Source: Streptomyces sp. MBT53 (GTDB lineage Bacteria; Actinomycetota; Actinomycetes; Streptomycetales; Streptomycetaceae). From it: DNA of 35,554 bases. Where the stretch lies: assembly GCF_016654115.1 (NCBI RefSeq), contig NZ_JAEQAZ010000087.1, positions 1 to 35,554 of the forward strand, written 5' to 3'. The notes below the pieces were generated by a model, which searched no databases, was not told where the DNA came from, and was given only the letters and a program-made list of their open reading frames with translations. Of this stretch, positions 1-7,532 are shown piece after piece (within the stretch, counting starts at the first letter, position 1; each line of letters starts with the position of its first letter). Made by a program: the position numbers and the translations under genes.

Positions 1-2
1 CA

Positions 3-632
3 CCCCTCCCGCCGCCGCAGCAAATGCCCCCGCGCCACGTCGTCCCGCACCCCGCCCCGCCCGGCAAGCCTCGCCGCGATACGGTCCTGGACCTCGGTGG
101 ACCGCTTGCCCGCGTACTTGAACTTGGCGCGTACGCCGGTCACTTCGAGGCGCAGTGCGCGGATGCCGGACAGCAGGCGGCCGTTCGGTGGCTCGCCCGG
201 GGTGACCGGTGTGGTGCCGCCCTCGGGCTGGAAGTGGCCGACCTGGCGGTTGAGGAGGGTCGCCTTCTCGGCCGGGTCGTCCACGAGGTGGGCGGTGCAG
301 CGGAGTTGGACCGCCGCGTAGAAGCTGGTCGGCACGCCGTGTTCCGGTGGGCCGTCCGGGTCCGCCTGCCAGGGGCCGGGGATGTACACGTAGTCGTCGA
401 CGACGCTCAGCACCACCTGGGGGTCCGCCTCCAGTGCCGGCCACAGGGGGTTGGGGCGGGCCAGGTGGGTGATCGCCTCGCCGCGCTCGGGGTCGTAGGC
501 GAAGTGGAGGGGCTGGATCAACGGCGGTTCGCCGGGTGGGCCGTTGACGGCGAGTTGGCCGAAGTCGTGGGTGGCCAGCCAGTGTTGCCACTCGGTGTCG
601 TCCTGGGGTGCGTCCCAGAGGTGGATGAGCAT
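3..632 (-). CDS. PaiB-like FMN-binding negative transcriptional regulator (3' end cut by window)
   Basis: The reading frame starts MLIHLWDAPQDDTEW and stays open to the left edge, giving about 210 residues, so only the last few codons can be missing. The order of motifs (PLHFAYDPERG near 40-51, THLARPNP near 55-62, YIPGPW near 83-88, VPTSFYAAVQ near 100-109, GHFQPEGG near 132-139, and KFKYAGKRS near 171-179) is that of the PaiB family, a split-barrel FMN-binding fold related to pyridoxamine-phosphate oxidase. PaiB of Bacillus was described as a repressor of sporulation and protease genes; the biochemical role in actinobacteria is unclear. The start codon overlaps the stop of the upstream PPOX gene (TGATG), so the two are probably co-transcribed and translationally coupled. 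Family assignment is secure; a DNA-binding role is only inherited from the name. Confidence 0.88.
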   Translation of the reverse strand, partial: MLIHLWDAPQDDTEWQHWLATHDFGQLAVNGPPGEPPLIQPLHFAYDPERGEAITHLARPNPLWPALEADPQVVLSVVDDYVYIPGPWQADPDGPPEHGVPTSFYAAVQLRCTAHLVDDPAEKATLLNRQVGHFQPEGGTTPVTPGEPPNGRLLSGIRALRLEVTGVRAKFKYAGKRSTEVQDRIAARLAGRGGVRDDVARGHLLRRREG

Positions 633-1318
633 CACAACTCCGCCAGGTAGCCAGGGAGTTCGATGTCGGGGGACAGGTCGTCGTTCGGGAGCGGGGTGCC
701 GTAGCCGGTGTTGAGGGGGAGGACGCCGGCCCAGTGGGGGAGGTCCAGATCCTCGGGCTCGTCGTTCGCGCCGCCGGTGCGGAGCTTGGCGGAGACCTCG
801 TCGAGGTCGAGGCGGATCACCATGGTGGCGGCGAGTTCCTTCTTGTTGCCGGGCCGGGAGTCCGCCGAACGGCCGGGCACGACATGGTCGACCAGTGCGT
901 CCAGCGCCGTGAGCTTCTCCTCGGGGTCCGTCACCTGGTGGGCGATGCCGTGCACCACCACGGAGCGGTAGTTGATCGAGTGGTGGAAGGCGGAACGGGC
1001 CAGCACGAGACCGTCCACGTGGGTCACCGTCAGGCACACCGGGAGCCCCGGGTCGGCCTGCCCCGTCATCCGCAGCGGGCGCGCACCCGTAGAGCCGTGC
1101 ACGTACAGCCGCTCGCCGACCCGCCCGAACAGCGTCGGCAGCACGACCGGCCGGCCGTCGCGGACGAAGCCGAGGTGGCAGACGTAGGCGGTGTCGAGTA
1201 TCGCGTGCACCAACTCCTTGTCGTACGACGCCTTTTCCGCGGAGCGCGTCGGGACGGTCAGGTCGGTCGGCGTGTAGGCGGCGGCCTGCGGTATCGGCTG
1301 CGAGGTGGTCCCCTGCAT
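632..1318 (-). CDS. pyridoxamine 5'-phosphate oxidase-family (flavin split-barrel) protein
   Basis: This protein of about 228 residues has the PPOX/NimA-like split-barrel pattern: an N-terminal strand pair reading AYVCHLGFVRDGRPVVLPT, then LYVHGSTGARPLR, and SINYRSVVVHGIAHQV later. Such proteins bind FMN, F420 or heme; the cofactor cannot be read from sequence. The ATG at 1318 is preferred because GGAGAACGCC precedes it. An upstream in-frame ATG at 1336 has no SD. The gene overlaps the paiB-like gene downstream and is divergent from the MocR-type regulator, with a short shared promoter region containing a perfect palindrome. A MocR regulator beside flavin-barrel genes is a recurrent actinobacterial arrangement and suggests vitamin B6 or flavin-linked control. 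The substrate is unknown. Confidence 0.85.
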   Translation of the reverse strand: MQGTTSQPIPQAAAYTPTDLTVPTRSAEKASYDKELVHAILDTAYVCHLGFVRDGRPVVLPTLFGRVGERLYVHGSTGARPLRMTGQADPGLPVCLTVTHVDGLVLARSAFHHSINYRSVVVHGIAHQVTDPEEKLTALDALVDHVVPGRSADSRPGNKKELAATMVIRLDLDEVSAKLRTGGANDEPEDLDLPHWAGVLPLNTGYGTPLPNDDLSPDIELPGYLAEL

Positions 1319-1360
1319 GGCGTTCTCCGTGTTCATCGGTGTTCGAGTTGCGGTGTATAT

Positions 1361-1372
1361 TGCACTAGTGCA
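1361..1372. promoter_or_regulatory. 12-bp palindrome in the divergent MocR/PPOX promoter region
   Basis: TGCACTAGTGCA is a perfect palindrome, followed directly by further GTGC-type copies (GTGCATAGTGTGC, then TTGTGC) up to about 1386. A TATATT hexamer at 1356-1361 could be a -10 element for the rightward gene. The position between divergent start codons fits the operator of the adjacent MocR-type regulator. PdxR/MocR proteins are known to bind direct repeats, and both repeat types are present here. No binding is proven. Confidence 0.5.
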
Positions 1373-1383
1373 TAGTGTGCTTT

Positions 1384-2715
1384 GTGCTAGGAGGATATCG
1401 GATCGAAGGGCGGCGCGCAGCAGACATTGCTGCCGACGTCGAGCGCGCGGTGGGGTCGGGAGAGCTGGAGCCGGGGCAACTGCTGCCGCCGATGCGGGAG
1501 TTGGCCGTAGAGCTGGGGGTGAATCCCAATACGGTCGCCGCCGCGTACCGGACCCTGCGGGAGCGCGGGGTCATCGAGACCGCCGGGCGGCGCGGCAGCC
1601 GGGTGCGGCCCAAGCCGGCCACGACCGGGCGCGAGCACATCCGGGTGGATGTGCCGGAGGGGGTGCGCGAGGTGGCGCACGGCAACCCGGATCCCGCGCT
1701 GCTGCCCTCCCTGGTCAAGGCGTTCACCCGGGCCGCCGAGCTCTCCGACCGGGAACCGGTCATGTACGGCGACGACCCGGTCGAACCGGAGCTGGCACGC
1801 ATCGCGCGGGCCGCTCTGGACGCGGACGGCGTGCCGGCCGGCCCCGTGGCCGTCGCCTCGGGCTCCCTGGACGCCATCGAGCGCGTCCTCGCCGCCCATC
1901 TCAAGCCCGGTGACACCGTCGCCGTCGAGGACCCCGGGTGGGGCAGCCTGCTCGACCTCGTACCGGCGCTCGGGCTGCGCGTCACCCCCGTCCGCGTCGA
2001 CGACGACGGACCGCGCCCCGACGACGTGCGCGCCGCGCTGGAGTCCGGCGCGCGGGCCCTGATCGTCACCGACCGCGCGCAGAACCCCACCGGAGCCGTG
2101 GTGAGCGCCACGCGCGCGCGTGCCCTGCGTTCCGTGCTCCACGACCACCCGGAGATCCTGCTGATCGAGGACGACCACGGCCACGGCATCGTCGACCAGC
2201 CCCTGCACCCGCTGGCCGGCGCCACCCGCCACTGGGCGTTCGTCCGCTCGATGGCCAAGGCCTACGGCCCCGATCTGCGCCTCGCCGTGCTCACCGGTGA
2301 CGTCGTCACCCTCGACCGGGTCCGTGGCCGCCAGCGCCTCGGGCCGGGCTGGGTCAGTCGGATCACCCAGCGCGCCGTGGCCCGGTTGTGGGCCGACGGC
2401 GCGGTGGACACCCCGGCGGTGGCCGCCGCCTACGGCCGTCGCCGGGACGCGCTGATCGCCGCGCTCGCCGACCACGGCGTCACGGCGTACGGCCGCAGCG
2501 GCCTCAACGTGTGGATCCCGGTACCGGACGAGACCGGCGCGGTCTCCCGCCTCCTGCATGCGGGCTGGGCGGTCGCGCCCGGCGCCCGCTTCCGGATGAG
2601 CGCACCGCCCGGCATCCGGATCACCGTCTCGACCCTGACGGCCGACGAGACCGGGCCGCTGGCGCGGGCGATCGCCTCCGCGTGCGGCCGGACGCCGATG
2701 CGCGGCTACGCGTGA
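1384..2715 (+). CDS. MocR/PdxR-type regulator: GntR winged helix fused to a class I aminotransferase domain
   Basis: Roughly residues 5-80 form a GntR-type DNA-binding domain (LPPMRELAVELGVNPNTVAAAYRTL). The remainder is a PLP-dependent fold type I aminotransferase-like domain. PLP-site signatures are present: the NPTG motif near 234-237, EDDHGH near 263-268 (the Asp that pairs with the pyridine nitrogen) and the Schiff-base Lys near 292 in SMAKAYGPDLR. The length of about 443 residues is usual for MocR proteins. These regulators sense PLP and control vitamin B6, GABA or taurine genes; here the divergent flavin-barrel pair is the natural target. The start is uncertain: GTG at 1375 or 1384, while an AGGAGG lies just inside the frame at about 1389-1394. 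A leaderless transcript is possible. Confidence 0.9.
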   Translation: MLGGYRIEGRRAADIAADVERAVGSGELEPGQLLPPMRELAVELGVNPNTVAAAYRTLRERGVIETAGRRGSRVRPKPATTGREHIRVDVPEGVREVAHGNPDPALLPSLVKAFTRAAELSDREPVMYGDDPVEPELARIARAALDADGVPAGPVAVASGSLDAIERVLAAHLKPGDTVAVEDPGWGSLLDLVPALGLRVTPVRVDDDGPRPDDVRAALESGARALIVTDRAQNPTGAVVSATRARALRSVLHDHPEILLIEDDHGHGIVDQPLHPLAGATRHWAFVRSMAKAYGPDLRLAVLTGDVVTLDRVRGRQRLGPGWVSRITQRAVARLWADGAVDTPAVAAAYGRRRDALIAALADHGVTAYGRSGLNVWIPVPDETGAVSRLLHAGWAVAPGARFRMSAPPGIRITVSTLTADETGPLARAIASACGRTPMRGYA

Positions 2716-2774
2716 GGGCGTGACCTTGTAGCGCGAGCGGGATATGACGTCGGGTATCTCGTAGCATCACTTAC

Positions 2775-3677
2775 ATGTTGAACCTGGAGCGGCTGCGCAC
2801 CCTGGACGCCCTGGCCCGGCACGGCTCGGTCAGCGGTGCCGCCGAGGGGCTGCATGTGACGACCTCGGCCGTGTCGCAGCAGATGTCCAAGCTGGAGCGG
2901 GAGGTGGGCCAGCAGCTCCTCGCCAAGAACGGGCGGGGGGTACGGCTCACGGATGCCGGCCGGCTGCTCGCGGAGCACGCGGGCCGGATCCTGTCCCAGG
3001 TGGAGCTGGCCCAGGCCGATCTGGAGGCCCAACGGGGGCAGGTGGTGGGCGAGTTGAGGATCTCCGCGTTTCCGACCGCCGCCCGCGGACTCTTCCCCGC
3101 CGCGCTCGCCGCGCTGCGCGCCCAGCACCCCGCGCTGCGCGTCCGCTCCGCCGAACTGGAGCCGGAGACCGGTATCGCGGGCGTCGTGCGGGGCGATCTC
3201 GACCTCGCGGTCGTCCTCGACTGGTACAACAAGCCGATGCCGCTGCCCGACGGCCTGGTCAAGGCGCCGATCCTGGACGATCCCGCCGATGTGGCGATGC
3301 CGGTCGGCCATCCGCTGGCGGGCCGCGACGAGGTGGACCTCGGGGAGTTCGCCGAGGACGAGTGGATCACCTGGGCCGAGGGCGAGTTCTGCCACGAGTG
3401 GCTGATGTTCACCCTGCGCTCCCGGGGCATCGAGCCGATCATCGGCCACCGCGCCGCCGAGACACACACCCAACTGGGCCTGGTGGCCGCCGGGTTGGGC
3501 GTCTGCATCGCACCCCTGCTGGGCCGCAGCCCGATGCCCGCCGGAGTCGTCACCGTCCCGCTGAAGCAACGGGTGAGCCGCCATGTCTACGTCGTCTGGC
3601 GCGCGGACGCCGACCGCCGCCCCTCCATCCGCGCGGCGGTCGAGGCGCTGCGGGCGGCGGCCGAGACGGTCGTCTGA
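2775..3677 (+). CDS. LysR-family transcriptional regulator
   Basis: This 300-residue protein has the classic LysR layout. An N-terminal winged helix covers residues 1-60 (LRTLDALARHGSVSGAAEGL, then TTSAVSQQMSKLEREVG), followed by a linker helix and a periplasmic-binding-like effector domain from about 90 to 295. No SD precedes the ATG. A TAGCAT hexamer ends about 7 nt before it, so a leaderless transcript is likely. An ATA-N10-TAT dyad at about 2742-2757 resembles a LysR box and could be the autoregulatory site. The effector is unknown. The gene is followed, tail to tail, by the PPOX gene at 3701, and no obvious divergent target lies next to it. Confidence 0.93.
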   Translation: MLNLERLRTLDALARHGSVSGAAEGLHVTTSAVSQQMSKLEREVGQQLLAKNGRGVRLTDAGRLLAEHAGRILSQVELAQADLEAQRGQVVGELRISAFPTAARGLFPAALAALRAQHPALRVRSAELEPETGIAGVVRGDLDLAVVLDWYNKPMPLPDGLVKAPILDDPADVAMPVGHPLAGRDEVDLGEFAEDEWITWAEGEFCHEWLMFTLRSRGIEPIIGHRAAETHTQLGLVAAGLGVCIAPLLGRSPMPAGVVTVPLKQRVSRHVYVVWRADADRRPSIRAAVEALRAAAETVV

Positions 3678-3700
3678 CAGCCCGCCCGCGAGCAACTCGC

Positions 3701-4168
3701 CTACAGCGCGGCCAACTTGCGGAAGTCCCAGGACGTGACCGTGTCCGGCGTCAGCCGTATCCACGCGTGCCGGCCGTCGTACGGCATCGAGTCCAGGCCG
3801 AAGTTCTTCTGCGCGAACAGCTTCTCCACCGCGACGAGTTCGGGATTCGGTTCGCCCGTGCGCGGGGACTCGCCCACGAACTCGACGGTCCCCGACAGCT
3901 CGACGCCCCGCAACTCGTCGTAGGCGTGCCCGCCGTCGACCACCACGGCGATGCGCCGGTCGCGGCGCAGATCGGCCCAGCGCTTGCTGCGGGTGATCGA
4001 GTACAGCCAGAACGACGTGCCGTCCCAGGCGAACCAGAGCGGGCTGACGTGCGGGGCCCCGTCCGCGGAGACGGTCGCGACGCGGCAGGTGCGCTCGGTG
4101 GCGAGGAACTCGTCCAGCTCCTCGGGTGTCATCATGATCTTCCGGCCTCGGCGCTGAGTGGCGGTCAT
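3701..4168 (-). CDS. PPOX-family (flavin/F420 split-barrel) protein
   Basis: This protein of 155 residues follows the small PPOX pattern: LATERTCRVATVSADGAPHVSPLWFAW near 22-48, SFWLYSITRSKRWADLRRDRRIAVVVD near 51-78, GVELSGTVEFVG near 88-99 and a C-terminal WIRLTPDTVTSWDFRKL. The SRSK/R-type basic segment and short length suit FMN- or F420-binding reductases of the PPOX superfamily. AAGGGG stands 6 nt before the ATG and fixes the start. It is divergent from the isochorismatase-fold gene across 149 bp that include a TetR-like palindrome. This is the third split-barrel protein within 4 kb, but it is too different from the other two to be a recent duplicate. Confidence 0.88.
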   Translation of the reverse strand: MTATQRRGRKIMMTPEELDEFLATERTCRVATVSADGAPHVSPLWFAWDGTSFWLYSITRSKRWADLRRDRRIAVVVDGGHAYDELRGVELSGTVEFVGESPRTGEPNPELVAVEKLFAQKNFGLDSMPYDGRHAWIRLTPDTVTSWDFRKLAAL

Positions 4169-4210
4169 GCGATCCCCTTCGGCTACGGCACGAGCGGCGG
4201 GCAGCCGCTT

Positions 4211-4225
4211 CTGACGGTACGTCAG
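4211..4225. promoter_or_regulatory. 15-bp perfect inverted repeat, TetR-type operator candidate
   Basis: CTGACG-gta-CGTCAG is a perfect inverted repeat between the divergent PPOX (3701-4168) and isochorismatase-fold (4318-4968) genes. Dyads of the TGACG...CGTCA type are common for TetR-family repressors in actinobacteria. No tetR gene lies within the window, so the regulator would act in trans. Function is inferred from position and symmetry only. Confidence 0.4.
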
Positions 4226-4317
4226 GAAATGTGGCCGGACGGTCGTCGGTCGTCTTCCGTACGCACGCGATGCTCGTTACTGTCACCCGCCCCGGCCGCC
4301 GACGACAAGGGAGAGCC

Positions 4318-4968
4318 ATGCCGTCGCACGCACAACTCAGTGAGATCCTCGACACGGTGAGCACTGCCCTGCTCACCGTTGAATGTCAACAGGGCGTGGT
4401 CGGCCCGGACAGCGCGCTGCCCGAACTCGCCCTCGCCGCAAGGTCGTCGGGCGCGCTCGCCAATGTCGCCCGGCTGGTCGCCGCCGCGCACGAGAGCGGG
4501 GTCCAGGTGATCCACGCGCTCGCCGAACGCCGCCCGGACGGCCGGGGCGCCAACCACAACGCCCGCCTGTTCCGCGCCGCCGAACGCCTGCCCGTCCAGC
4601 AGCTCTCGGGCACCGCGGCGGTCCGCGTGGCACCCCCCATCGAGGTCGCCGAGGAGGACTTCGTCGTACGACGGCTGCACGGTCTGTCACCGATCCAGGG
4701 CACCGAAGTCGACGCGCTGCTGCGCAACTTGGGCTGCCGCACACTGATCGTCACCGGCGTCTCGGCCAACGTGGCCATCCCCAACACGGTGTTCGACGCC
4801 GTCAACCGCGGCTACACCGTCGTCGTACCGAAGGACGCCATCGCGGGGGTGCCCTCGGAGTACACCCCCGCGATGATCCGCAACACCCTCGCATTGGTCG
4901 CCACGGTCGCGACCACGGACGAGGTGCTGGGCTGTTTCAAACGACCCCGCAGGGCCGATCGACGCTGA
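4318..4968 (+). CDS. isochorismatase-fold protein lacking the Asp-Lys-Cys catalytic triad
   Basis: At 216 residues this has the length and fold of cysteine hydrolases of the isochorismatase family. The usual first motif is seen as LLTVECQQG (18-26), with Glu22 where the catalytic Asp belongs. The Lys motif appears as DFVVRRLHG (114-122), with Arg for Lys. The nucleophile motif appears as VTGVSANVAIPNT (145-157), with Ala153 for Cys. All three triad positions are therefore substituted while the scaffold is intact, which predicts a non-hydrolytic or differently acting protein. GGGAGAG sits 7 nt before the ATG. It converges with the Rieske gene, with only 3 bp between the two stop codons. Similar triad-less homologues exist, as I recall, in other actinobacteria. 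Confidence 0.85.
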   Translation: MPSHAQLSEILDTVSTALLTVECQQGVVGPDSALPELALAARSSGALANVARLVAAAHESGVQVIHALAERRPDGRGANHNARLFRAAERLPVQQLSGTAAVRVAPPIEVAEEDFVVRRLHGLSPIQGTEVDALLRNLGCRTLIVTGVSANVAIPNTVFDAVNRGYTVVVPKDAIAGVPSEYTPAMIRNTLALVATVATTDEVLGCFKRPRRADRR

Positions 4969-4971
4969 CCG

Positions 4972-5448
4972 TCACGCCAGCGTGATGGAGTCCCCGGTCA
5001 CGGTGATCTGCTCGGCGGGCAGCGCCTGGGTCGCAGGCCCCTGCTTCACACTGCCGTCGGTGATGGAGAACTCGCTCTTGTGGCACGGGCAGCCGATGAC
5101 GCCGTTGGTGATCGTGGTCACGGCGCAGCCCTGGTGGGTGCACTTCGACGAGAACGCCTTGTAGGTGCCCGCCGTCGGCTGGGTGACCACCACGCCCTGG
5201 TTGGCGAAGATCTTGCCGCCGCCCTCGGGGATGTCGGTGGTCTTCGCCAGTTCGGTGCCACCGGCGTCGCCCTGGGCCGTGGACGCGCCGGCGGTGGTGG
5301 TGGAGCCCGAAGTGTCCGAGGAGTCCGACGAGGAGTCGTCGCTCGACGAGCACGCGGTCAGCGCGACGGCGAGTCCCGCCGCGCCGACCGCCGCCAGAGC
5401 GGTGCGACGGGAGGGCGCCGTAACGGGTTCGAACGAATCGCTGGTCAT
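4972..5448 (-). CDS. Tat-exported Rieske [2Fe-2S] lipoprotein
   Basis: The 158-residue precursor starts with a twin-arginine signal (SRRTALAAVGAAGLAVALTAC; Arg14-Arg15) ending in a lipobox with Cys33. A Ser/Asp/Thr-rich linker of about 30 residues follows, then a Rieske domain. Cluster ligands are visible as C103-T-H105 in KCTHQGC and C120-P-C122-H123 in GCPCHKSEF; C108 and C122 are the usual disulfide pair. Folding with its cluster before export fits the Tat route. The protein is predicted on the outer face of the membrane as a small electron carrier or the ferredoxin part of an oxidoreductase; no partner oxygenase is adjacent. The ATG at 5448 is preferred (GGAAGGA about 8 nt upstream) over an upstream in-frame start. 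Confidence 0.93.
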   Translation of the reverse strand: MTSDSFEPVTAPSRRTALAAVGAAGLAVALTACSSSDDSSSDSSDTSGSTTTAGASTAQGDAGGTELAKTTDIPEGGGKIFANQGVVVTQPTAGTYKAFSSKCTHQGCAVTTITNGVIGCPCHKSEFSITDGSVKQGPATQALPAEQITVTGDSITLA

Positions 5449-5732
5449 GCTGACGTTCCTTCCAGAAGAAAGCATTTGTGGGTCTGCAAAGGGGTACGGG
5501 GTACGGATGATCGTCGTTCAGACGGTGTCGAGAGCTTGGCCTTATCGAGATCAGGCAGGCGTAAAACCACGCTGTCGTTTCGCTGTCGGCCCTGCATAAG
5601 GCCTGAACACGCACCCGGTGAAGCCATGAGTGAACCTCCTTGGTGTGCGCGCCGTTTCAAGTCTCGCCAGCACAACGCCCACACCCCGACGGGTGTCGGG
5701 GGCGGGGGCGGGGGCCCGACGAATGGACGGAC

Positions 5733-6641
5733 TTGAACGAGCAGAGCAAGAGAACTCCCGGCCGGCGGAGCCTGCTGCGCGGCGCCGCGGTGGCGGGTTG
5801 CGCGATGGCGCTGTCCGTCGCGGGGGCGACGACGGCGAGCGCCTCGGCGCACACCGCGCCCACCGTGAACTACGTCGCGCTGGGCGACTCGTACGCCTCC
5901 GGCCCGGGCATACCGACCCAGGTCGACGCCACGTGCGCGCGGTCCGACCAGAACTACCCGTCGCTCTTCGCGGCGGCGCGCGACTGGCAGCTGACCGACG
6001 TCAGCTGCTCGGGCGCCACCACGACCGCCCTGGCCGGCCCCCAGGGGACGAAGGCACCCCAGCTGGACGCCCTCGGCGCGGACACCGACGTGGTCACCCT
6101 GACCATCGGCGGCAACGACATCGGCTTCTCCGCCAATCTGGCCACCTGCGCCGGACTCACGTCCAAGAACCCGACCGGCAACCCGTGCCAGACCTTCTTC
6201 ACGAGCGACGGCACCGACCGGCTGGCGCAGCGCGTCGACGACACCGCCCCCAAGATCGCCGCGGCCCTGGACGCCGTCCACGAGCGGGCTCCCCGGGCCA
6301 AGGTCGTGGTGGTCGGCTATCCCGACCTGTTCCCGGACGACGGAGTCGGCTGCACCAGCTCCGCCGTACCGCTCGCGGCCGGTGACTTCGGCTATCTGCG
6401 GGACACCGAGAAGAAGCTCAACGCGATGATCGCGGACCAGGCGTCGGCGCACGGCGCCGCCTACGTCGACACCTACACCCCGACCATCGGGCACGACATG
6501 TGCAAGCCGGCCGGCGAGCGCTGGATCGAACCCCTGGTCGCGGCGGCGCCGACCGCGCCCGCCCACCCCAACGCCCTGGGCCAGCAGGCCATGGCCGCCG
6601 CCGCGGAACGCGCCGTCCGCTGTGGCGCGCACCGCCGATGA
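5733..6641 (+). CDS. secreted SGNH/GDSL-family lipase/esterase
   Basis: From a TTG at 5733 the product is 302 residues. It has a Tat-like signal (GRRSLLRGAAVAG) and a cleavage site after TASASA near residue 39. SGNH blocks are present: GDSY with Ser53, IGGNDIGF with Asn128, and HPN with His278. Cysteines occur as 68/92, 139/152 and 207/257, matching the three disulfides of the secreted Streptomyces family of phospholipase A1/lipases (S. rimosus lipase type). The enzyme should hydrolyse acyl esters outside the cell. The start is uncertain: an in-frame GTG at 5640 would add 31 residues with no signal character and lacks an SD. A strong hairpin terminator follows. Confidence 0.93.
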   Translation: MNEQSKRTPGRRSLLRGAAVAGCAMALSVAGATTASASAHTAPTVNYVALGDSYASGPGIPTQVDATCARSDQNYPSLFAAARDWQLTDVSCSGATTTALAGPQGTKAPQLDALGADTDVVTLTIGGNDIGFSANLATCAGLTSKNPTGNPCQTFFTSDGTDRLAQRVDDTAPKIAAALDAVHERAPRAKVVVVGYPDLFPDDGVGCTSSAVPLAAGDFGYLRDTEKKLNAMIADQASAHGAAYVDTYTPTIGHDMCKPAGERWIEPLVAAAPTAPAHPNALGQQAMAAAAERAVRCGAHRR

Positions 6642-6653
6642 CCTGAGCGGAAA

Positions 6654-6697
6654 GGGGGCGCCCGCCGGCCCGGTCCTGGTGAGAGCGGGCGCCCCCC
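6654..6697 (+). terminator. intrinsic-type terminator hairpin after the SGNH esterase
   Basis: GGGGGCGCCCGC (6654-6665) pairs perfectly with GCGGGCGCCCCC (6685-6696), giving a 12-bp GC stem 13 nt after the esterase stop. There is no U tract, as is common for Streptomyces terminators. It separates the esterase from the kinase pair. Confidence 0.75.
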
Positions 6698-6776
6698 ACT
6701 CCTCGTAGAATGCTCACTCCGTGCCGGAGGCGCGTCCGAAGCGGTTGCGGACGGCAAGGCCAGGGAGTCTCGGAAA

Positions 6777-7532
6777 GTGCTCAAGGAAGTCATCGCGACC
6801 CGCTACGTCACGCCACTGCGGGAGGGCGGCTCGCTGCCGGGGCTCGTCGAGGGCGACGACTTCGCGCCGTACGTCATGAAGTTCAGCGGCGCCGGGCAGG
6901 GCCGCAAGACGCTCGTCGCCGAGGTGGTCGTGGGGGAGCTGGCCCGCCGGCTGGGCTTCCGGGTGCCACGCCTGGTGACCCTCGACCTCGACCCGGTGCT
7001 CGGACTCGGCGAACCCGACCAGCAGGTACAGGAGTTGCTGAAGTCCAGCGGTGGCGCCAACCTCGGCATGGACTTCCTGTCCGGCGCGCTCGGCTTCGAC
7101 CCGCTCGCTTTCACGGTGAGCCCCGAGGAGGCGGGCCGGATCGTCTGGTTCGACGCCCTCGTCAACAACGTCGACCGGTCCTGGCGCAACCCCAACCTGC
7201 TGATGTGGCACGGCGACCTGTGGCTCATCGACCACGGCGCCACCATGATCTGGCACCACAATTGGCCCGGTGCCGAGGCCTCAGCGGCCCGTCCCTACGA
7301 CGCCGCCGACCATGCCCTCGCCCGCTTCGCCCCCGACCTGGCGAGCGCCGCTGCGGACCTGGCACCGCAGGTCACCGGGGAACTCCTCGCCGAGGTCACC
7401 GCCGAGATCCCCGACGCCTGGCTGACCGGCGAACCCGGCTTCGACACCCCGGACCTCCTCCGTGAGGCGTACGCGGCACCCCTCCTCGCGCGCGTGCCCT
7501 TCATCCACGAGCGCATCAAGGGACTCCAGTGA
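6777..7532 (+). CDS. HipA-like kinase-fold protein (partner of DUF3037 protein)
   Basis: This 251-residue protein carries a reduced HipA/PI3K-like kinase core. Lys35 lies in YVMKFSG, Glu49 in the following helix, the catalytic loop reads NNVDRSWRNPN with Asp133 and Asn138, and the metal site reads IDHG with Asp152. It is much shorter than HipA toxins (about 440 residues) and lacks the HipA N-terminal subdomain, so toxin activity cannot be assumed. The motifs are intact, so kinase activity is plausible. The GTG start has AGGGAG about 10 nt upstream. The stop overlaps the start of the DUF3037 gene (GTGA), and the pair recurs in actinobacteria and other bacteria, as far as I recall. The substrate is unknown. 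Confidence 0.85.
   Translation: MLKEVIATRYVTPLREGGSLPGLVEGDDFAPYVMKFSGAGQGRKTLVAEVVVGELARRLGFRVPRLVTLDLDPVLGLGEPDQQVQELLKSSGGANLGMDFLSGALGFDPLAFTVSPEEAGRIVWFDALVNNVDRSWRNPNLLMWHGDLWLIDHGATMIWHHNWPGAEASAARPYDAADHALARFAPDLASAAADLAPQVTGELLAEVTAEIPDAWLTGEPGFDTPDLLREAYAAPLLARVPFIHERIKGLQ

Noticed and set aside
2706..4376. A 556-codon minus-strand frame across the LysR and PPOX genes
   Set aside because: Antisense to LysR and in another frame to the PPOX gene, both of which match known families; no domain content.
5428..5436. GTTCGAAC as a LexA-like site
   Set aside because: It lacks the CGAAC-N4-GTTCG geometry of the actinobacterial SOS box and lies inside the Rieske coding sequence.
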